A stretch of 9,713 nucleotides of DNA from Oribacterium sp. UBA3737 (GTDB lineage: Bacteria; Bacillota_A; Clostridia; Lachnospirales; Lachnospiraceae), in assembly GCA_002371295.1 (NCBI GenBank), contig DFGZ01000378.1, positions 1-9,713 of the forward strand. Direction: 5' to 3'. The notes beneath the pieces were generated by a model. The model searched no databases. It saw only the letters and a program-made list of their open reading frames with translations, and had not been told where the DNA came from. Shown here one piece after another: positions 6,908 to 9,713 of the stretch (the first letter of the stretch is position 1; every line of letters starts with the position of its first letter). The translations under genes were made by a program, and so were the position numbers.

Positions 6908-8163
6908 TTTCCCAAAAGGAACATAAAAAAGAGATGAACAGGATAAGGGAAAGATATCAGGAAAAATTTTATCGTGGGTATTTGTGGTACACGGCGCTGG
7001 AAACGGAACTGCTTTTTTTTGTGGTCTGTGACGCGATGTTCCTGACAGAAGTTAAGCAGCTTCCCATGAAAATGGTTTCGCTCCTTACTTTTTTGTCCCT
7101 CCTCTTCTCCCTGCTGATCCAGTATCCGCTCTTAAAATGGATCAACAGGGTGGGAACAAGGACAGCCGTGCGGGCAGGAAGCATTGCTTTTATGCTGTCA
7201 GCGGTCTGCATTACCTTTTCTCCGGGCTTTGCGATGGTCGCAGCAGGAGGATTCTTAAAATGCATCGGTCATACGCTGGGCGCCATGGGCGTAGCTGTTT
7301 TAAAAAAACGGTTGACCAAAGATCATATGGATGACCAGTATGCCGCTTATCAGTCGGACGCGAACAGCGCGTCTTCCTTCGTCATGATGGTGACGTCCCT
7401 GCTCTGTGGGGGATTGTTCCGTATTAACGCGTATTATCCTATGTATGCATGCATTTTTTTAAGTGTGGCAGGGATATTTGTTTCCTATCAGATAACCCGG
7501 GAGGATGATTCCACAAAAGAGATCGGTCCGGCAGATGACCTCATAAAATACACCGCAGCTGGGAGATCGGCAACAGCCGGAATCGGTATCCTGGTACTCG
7601 CCTCTTTTGCCATATTCACCGCGATCACAGGAACGGGATTGTCCTACGCAAAACTGAATATTCAAGCGGTTCTGTCTAAAGAAGACCCCGCATATATCGT
7701 TTCGCTGATCAGTGTCATTTCCACGGCAGTCTTTCTGCTCAGATTATTGTCAAACCTGCTGATGGGGAATCTGTATACCAGAATCAGGGATCGTGTATAC
7801 CTGATCACATCAGGATTACTGGCCGCAGGAGTGGGACTGATGTTGTTCCCGTGGTTTATGGATTCAGGAAACAAAGCGGTTCTTCTTTGCACAGGGTACC
7901 TGCTGATGGCATTCACCCGTGATCCTTATATCACATTTATTCAGGGTATTTCCCTTGAAAAAGGGGAAGAAGAGAGACAGCAGAGCATGCTGATCGCACT
8001 GAATAGTGCCAAAAAGGCAGGATCACTCATCCTGGCGGCATCAGGAACTCTGCTTCTGGCAAAATGGACAATTGTTTCTGTAATGATCCTGATGATCGCT
8101 GCGGCTTTGATTAATGTGCTGATGTGTGGCAGGCTTTATTTTTCAAGAATAAAGGATAACTGA
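6904..8163 (+). CDS. MFS transporter, 12 predicted helices, coupled to the synthetase-kinase
   Basis: This 419-residue integral membrane protein has about twelve hydrophobic segments, at roughly 29-50, 56-78, 91-108, 110-134, 153-173, 177-196, 223-245, 262-283, 296-315, 324-345, 366-386 and 389-409, with a charged central loop at 197-222 between the two six-helix halves. A degenerate MFS motif A (NRVGTRTAVRAG, 81-92) sits in the loop between helices 2 and 3. Its GTG start overlaps the preceding stop as GTGA, which implies translational coupling. An in-frame ATG at 6934, with AAAAGGA at 6914-6920 about 13 nt before it, is a credible alternative that would shorten the protein by ten residues. 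It does not look like the same subfamily as the broken transporter at 3915-4595. Context suggests it moves the substrate or product of the upstream enzyme, as importer or exporter. No substrate can be assigned. Confidence 0.85.
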   Translation: MISQKEHKKEMNRIRERYQEKFYRGYLWYTALETELLFFVVCDAMFLTEVKQLPMKMVSLLTFLSLLFSLLIQYPLLKWINRVGTRTAVRAGSIAFMLSAVCITFSPGFAMVAAGGFLKCIGHTLGAMGVAVLKKRLTKDHMDDQYAAYQSDANSASSFVMMVTSLLCGGLFRINAYYPMYACIFLSVAGIFVSYQITREDDSTKEIGPADDLIKYTAAGRSATAGIGILVLASFAIFTAITGTGLSYAKLNIQAVLSKEDPAYIVSLISVISTAVFLLRLLSNLLMGNLYTRIRDRVYLITSGLLAAGVGLMLFPWFMDSGNKAVLLCTGYLLMAFTRDPYITFIQGISLEKGEEERQQSMLIALNSAKKAGSLILAASGTLLLAKWTIVSVMILMIAAALINVLMCGRLYFSRIKDN

Positions 8164-8197
8164 GATTATGACGGCATATTCATACTATCTTTAGCAC

Positions 8198-8216
8198 TTC
8201 TAATAGCTGATTAGAA
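8198..8216. repeat. Inverted repeat downstream of the MFS gene
   Basis: Perfect 7-base arms TTCTAAT (8198-8204) and ATTAGAA (8210-8216) surround AGCTG, 35 bases after the transporter stop. The stem is A+T-rich and has no following T-run, so it is a poor intrinsic terminator; it may be a protein-binding site or chance. Confidence 0.35.
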
Positions 8217-8238
8217 TCCAGACGGTTGATTATATCGT

Positions 8239-8251
8239 ATTTTCGGAAAAT
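8239..8251. repeat. Short palindrome in the spacer before the XRE gene
   Basis: ATTTTC (8239-8244) and GAAAAT (8246-8251) are reverse complements around a single G. It lies in the 169-base gene-free spacer 8164-8332, together with the repeats at 8198-8216 and 8296-8311. Function unknown; in A+T-rich DNA such a repeat can arise by chance. Confidence 0.3.
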
Positions 8252-8295
8252 GACAGGTATGTATTGAATAATGCAGCATAATATGATATATGTGT

Positions 8296-8311
8296 GTATG
8301 TATATACATAC
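8296..8311. promoter_or_regulatory. 16-bp palindrome, candidate operator of the XRE gene
   Basis: GTATGTATATACATAC is a perfect 16-bp palindrome whose right edge is 21 bases before the regulator's ATG at 8333. A possible -35 (TTGAAT, 8264-8269) and weak -10 (TATATG, 8287-8292) spaced by 17 nt lie just upstream, which would put the palindrome at the transcription start, a usual place for an autoregulatory XRE operator. The promoter match is modest and the link to the regulator is inferred from position. Confidence 0.45.
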
Positions 8312-8320
8312 GGACGATTC

Positions 8321-8326
8321 GGGAGG
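8321..8326 (+). promoter_or_regulatory. Ribosome binding site that decides the XRE gene start
   Basis: GGGAGG at 8321-8326 is 6 nt before the ATG at 8333. The frame is open back to a GTG at 8294, but that start would run through the palindrome at 8296-8311 and add residues not typical of the family, so 8333 is preferred. Confidence 0.7.
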
Positions 8327-8332
8327 TGTGAG

Positions 8333-8674
8333 ATGACAATTAGTGAAAGGTTATTTGAAATAATGAAAAAAAAGGAAATATCAGTTGGTAATCTGTCACG
8401 GCTCACCGGCATATCCCGTCAGACGATATATGACTGGCAAAAGAAGAATACTAATCCGGGAGCGGATAAGATCATGATCATATGCGAAGCGTTACAGGTC
8501 ACGCCGGAGGAATTGCTTGCCGGTAAACGTAATAATGTTGCAATTGATCATGACTCATCCGTCTCTGCGGATGGTATTGAGATAGAACTTATAAAAGAGT
8601 ATCAAGAATTATCAGATACCAAGAAGAAAAGATTATTGGCATATATGAATATGCTTCAGAATACGAAGGAGTAA
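8333..8674 (+). CDS. XRE/Cro-CI family helix-turn-helix regulator
   Basis: This 113-residue cytoplasmic DNA-binding protein has an N-terminal HTH_3 domain at about 2-64: SERLFEIMKKKEISVGNLSR (helix 1 and start of the HTH), LTGISRQTIYDWQKKNTNP (turn and recognition helix) and ICEALQVTPEELLAG (closing helices). A short polar linker and a charged helix (IELIKEYQELSDTKKKRLLAYMNML) follow and may mediate dimerisation. No peptidase or ligand domain is present. The LPD3-like gene begins 7 nt after its stop, so the two are co-transcribed. Such small repressors commonly control conjugation or excision genes of integrative elements, which fits the recombinase downstream. The candidate operator is the palindrome at 8296-8311. 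This gene looks more A+T-rich than the synthetase and MFS genes before it, suggesting a different origin. Confidence 0.88.
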   Translation: MTISERLFEIMKKKEISVGNLSRLTGISRQTIYDWQKKNTNPGADKIMIICEALQVTPEELLAGKRNNVAIDHDSSVSADGIEIELIKEYQELSDTKKKRLLAYMNMLQNTKE

Positions 8675-8681
8675 CATAGTA

Positions 8682-9206
8682 ATGGAAGAGAAAGTGAAAA
8701 TTATAACTGATAACGACGGAAAAGAGATTGTACTGATCAATAGTATCAGATTTAAGGGAAAGAGAGCCATTAATTGGGACGATGTTCGATTGTATTTAAA
8801 TGATTATGTGGGCGAAATGTATACGATAGCGTGCACGGAGGATGTGGTTTATCTCTGAAAAGATCTGCCTGATGAATATACAGGATCGGAAGATACATAT
8901 AGCTTGAAAGGAACATTGGCTAAGGCAAAGGCTAATGCGGCACAAGGCTTGGGGGCTATGATTGAAATAGCAACTGACGGTGAACACACACCAAATCGCA
9001 AAGAAAAGCATAATATAGATGCGGCAAACGGATGGTATAAGTATACGACGAGATTTGCTCTTCCGGTTTACGGACAAGATGGAAATATTGAAAGATATAA
9101 TGTTTTTCGCGGGTTTATGATTATCAGGTATGAACAGGATGGTAAGAAGTACCTATATGATGTAATAAAAATAAAAAAAGAAACGAGCAACCCGCCTAGC
9201 TGTTAA
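8682..9206 (+). pseudogene. LPD3/MuF-C-like mobile-element accessory protein, interrupted by an in-frame TGA
   Basis: An ATG at 8682, 10 nt after AAGGAG (8666-8671), opens a frame that runs to a TAA at 9204-9206 except for a TGA at 8856-8858 (codon 59). Both sides are in the same frame and read as one protein of about 174 residues, so a single substitution explains the break; GGA (Gly) is the simplest ancestor, giving YLGKDLPDEYTGS. The second half, with LKGTLAKAKANAAQGLGAM, RKEKHN, GWYKYTTRFALPVYG and YLYDVIKIKKETSNP, resembles the large polyvalent protein associated domain 3 / MuF C-terminal family found on phages and integrative elements, here as a small stand-alone protein. The biochemical role of that domain is not established. 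The downstream part could conceivably restart at the TTG at 8904-8906 or the ATG at 8958-8960, but no good ribosome binding site is evident. Confidence 0.7.
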
Positions 9207-9217
9207 GAGACTTAACA
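9201..9217. repeat. Inverted repeat spanning the end of the LPD3-like gene
   Basis: TGTTAAG (9201-9207) and CTTAACA (9211-9217) are perfect reverse complements around AGA and overlap the stop codon. The octamer TTAACACA at 9212-9219 recurs directly at 9254-9261, 42 bases on. The rest of the 123-base spacer 9207-9329 holds the hairpin before the recombinase and no recognisable gene. A weak stop-codon hairpin, a recombinase-binding site or chance are all possible. Confidence 0.4.
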
Positions 9218-9293
9218 CATACGGTAAAAAACCCATTTCTCTTTGCAAGAACTTTAACACAGATCCGGAGTGGGTGTCAATAGAATTTTGAAA

Positions 9294-9317
9294 AATTGCC
9301 TCGAATCCGAGGCAATT
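9294..9317. promoter_or_regulatory. Perfect hairpin abutting the recombinase ribosome binding site
   Basis: Arms AATTGCCTCG (9294-9303) and CGAGGCAATT (9308-9317) pair over 10 bp around the tetraloop AATC. The right arm ends exactly where the Shine-Dalgarno GGAGGA (9318-9323) begins, so in mRNA the folded stem would sit against the 30S docking site. There is no T-run after it on the + strand; on the - strand the stem is followed by a short T-run, so it could also stop antisense transcripts. Candidate roles are translational control, a recombinase or repressor operator, or a terminator for the opposite strand. Confidence 0.55.
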
Positions 9318-9329
9318 GGAGGAACGAAA

Positions 9330-9713
9330 ATGAGTAAGGAAAAGATCAAGGTTTATACATACACCCGTGTATCCACAGCAATGCAGATCGACGGATATTC
9401 GCTTGATGCGCAGAAATCACGTATGAAAGCCTTTGCCGATTATAATGATTATGAGATCATCCGCGAATATCAGGATGCGGGGAAATCCGGCAGATCTATA
9501 GAAGGACGTGCCCAGTTCATGCATATGCTGGATGATATCAAGGCTGAGAAGGACGGAGTATCATATGTCCTTGTCTTCAAACTGTCCCGATTCGGAAGGA
9601 ATGCAGCCGATGTACTTAGTTCTCTCCAGATCATGCAGGATTATGGAGTGAACCTTATCTGTGTTGAGGATGGTATAGACTCTTCAAAAGATGCAGGTAA
9701 GCTCATCATATCC
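9330..9713 (+). CDS. Large serine recombinase, N-terminal catalytic domain (3' end beyond window)
   Basis: The ATG at 9330 follows GGAGGA (9318-9323) by 6 nt, and the frame stays open for 128 codons to the window edge. The resolvase/invertase catalytic domain is clear: YTRVST places the nucleophile at Ser15 with Arg13 beside it, GYSLDAQ follows at 22-28, the YQDAGKSGRSIEGR segment at 47-60, and the KLSRFGRN helix supplies Arg87 and Arg90. These belong to large serine recombinases, which join a phosphoserine to DNA to integrate or excise phages and ICE/Tn4451-like elements. The zinc-ribbon and coiled-coil regions that define the large type would lie outside the window, so 'large' is inferred from the GYSLDAQ-type N-terminus. 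With the XRE and LPD3-like genes just upstream, this marks one end or the recombination module of an integrative element. Confidence 0.92.
   Translation, partial: MSKEKIKVYTYTRVSTAMQIDGYSLDAQKSRMKAFADYNDYEIIREYQDAGKSGRSIEGRAQFMHMLDDIKAEKDGVSYVLVFKLSRFGRNAADVLSSLQIMQDYGVNLICVEDGIDSSKDAGKLIIS

Noticed and set aside
8198..8216. Intrinsic terminator after the MFS gene
   Set aside because: The stem is short, A+T-rich and not followed by a T-run.
8856..8858. Selenocysteine or another recoded reading of the TGA
   Set aside because: The surrounding sequence has no redox-type Cys context, and other genes here end in TGA. A Gly-to-stop substitution is simpler, though not excluded by sequence alone.
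1..9713. CRISPR array, tRNA, rRNA or insertion-sequence transposase
   Set aside because: No regularly spaced repeats, no cloverleaf-like or rRNA-like segment, and no transposase motif were found on either strand by eye.

Overview
The window looks like chromosomal DNA from a Clostridia-class Firmicute, most likely a Lachnospiraceae relative (Butyrivibrio/Roseburia-like). The evidence is the gene families, the strong AGGAGG-type ribosome binding sites, the tight co-directional packing, and the RlmD C-terminal tail typical of Clostridia. Every gene I can support is on the + strand. This assignment comes from protein character, not from a database match.

Region 1 (1-3862) is ordinary backbone. 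It holds the 3' end of an OmpR-type response regulator, its partner sensor histidine kinase with an intact catalytic core, the tRNA wobble 2'-O-methyltransferase TrmL, and the iron-sulfur rRNA uracil methyltransferase RlmD. The genes abut or nearly abut and could share a transcript.

Region 2 (3863-8163) is accessory. Directly after rlmD lies the C-terminal half of an MFS transporter gene that has lost its first half and carries an in-frame TAA. Next comes a translationally coupled pair. The first gene encodes a 755-residue fusion of an adenylate-forming (AMP-binding) domain and an APH/choline-kinase-like phosphotransferase, with the recognisable catalytic residues of both halves present. The second encodes a 12-helix MFS permease. 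I infer a small-molecule activation/phosphorylation plus transport module. Substrate and direction are unknown. This is the most unusual part of the window.

Region 3 (8164-9713) looks like the edge of a mobile element and appears more A+T-rich. It contains a 169-base spacer with several palindromes, a small XRE-type repressor, an LPD3/MuF-C-like accessory gene broken by one in-frame TGA, a 123-base spacer with a perfect 10-bp hairpin touching a ribosome binding site, and the N-terminal catalytic domain of a large serine recombinase that runs off the window. The 3' end of rlmD is a known landing site for serine-recombinase elements, so regions 2 and 3 may reflect repeated insertions at this locus. 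No rRNA, tRNA, CRISPR array or insertion sequence was seen.
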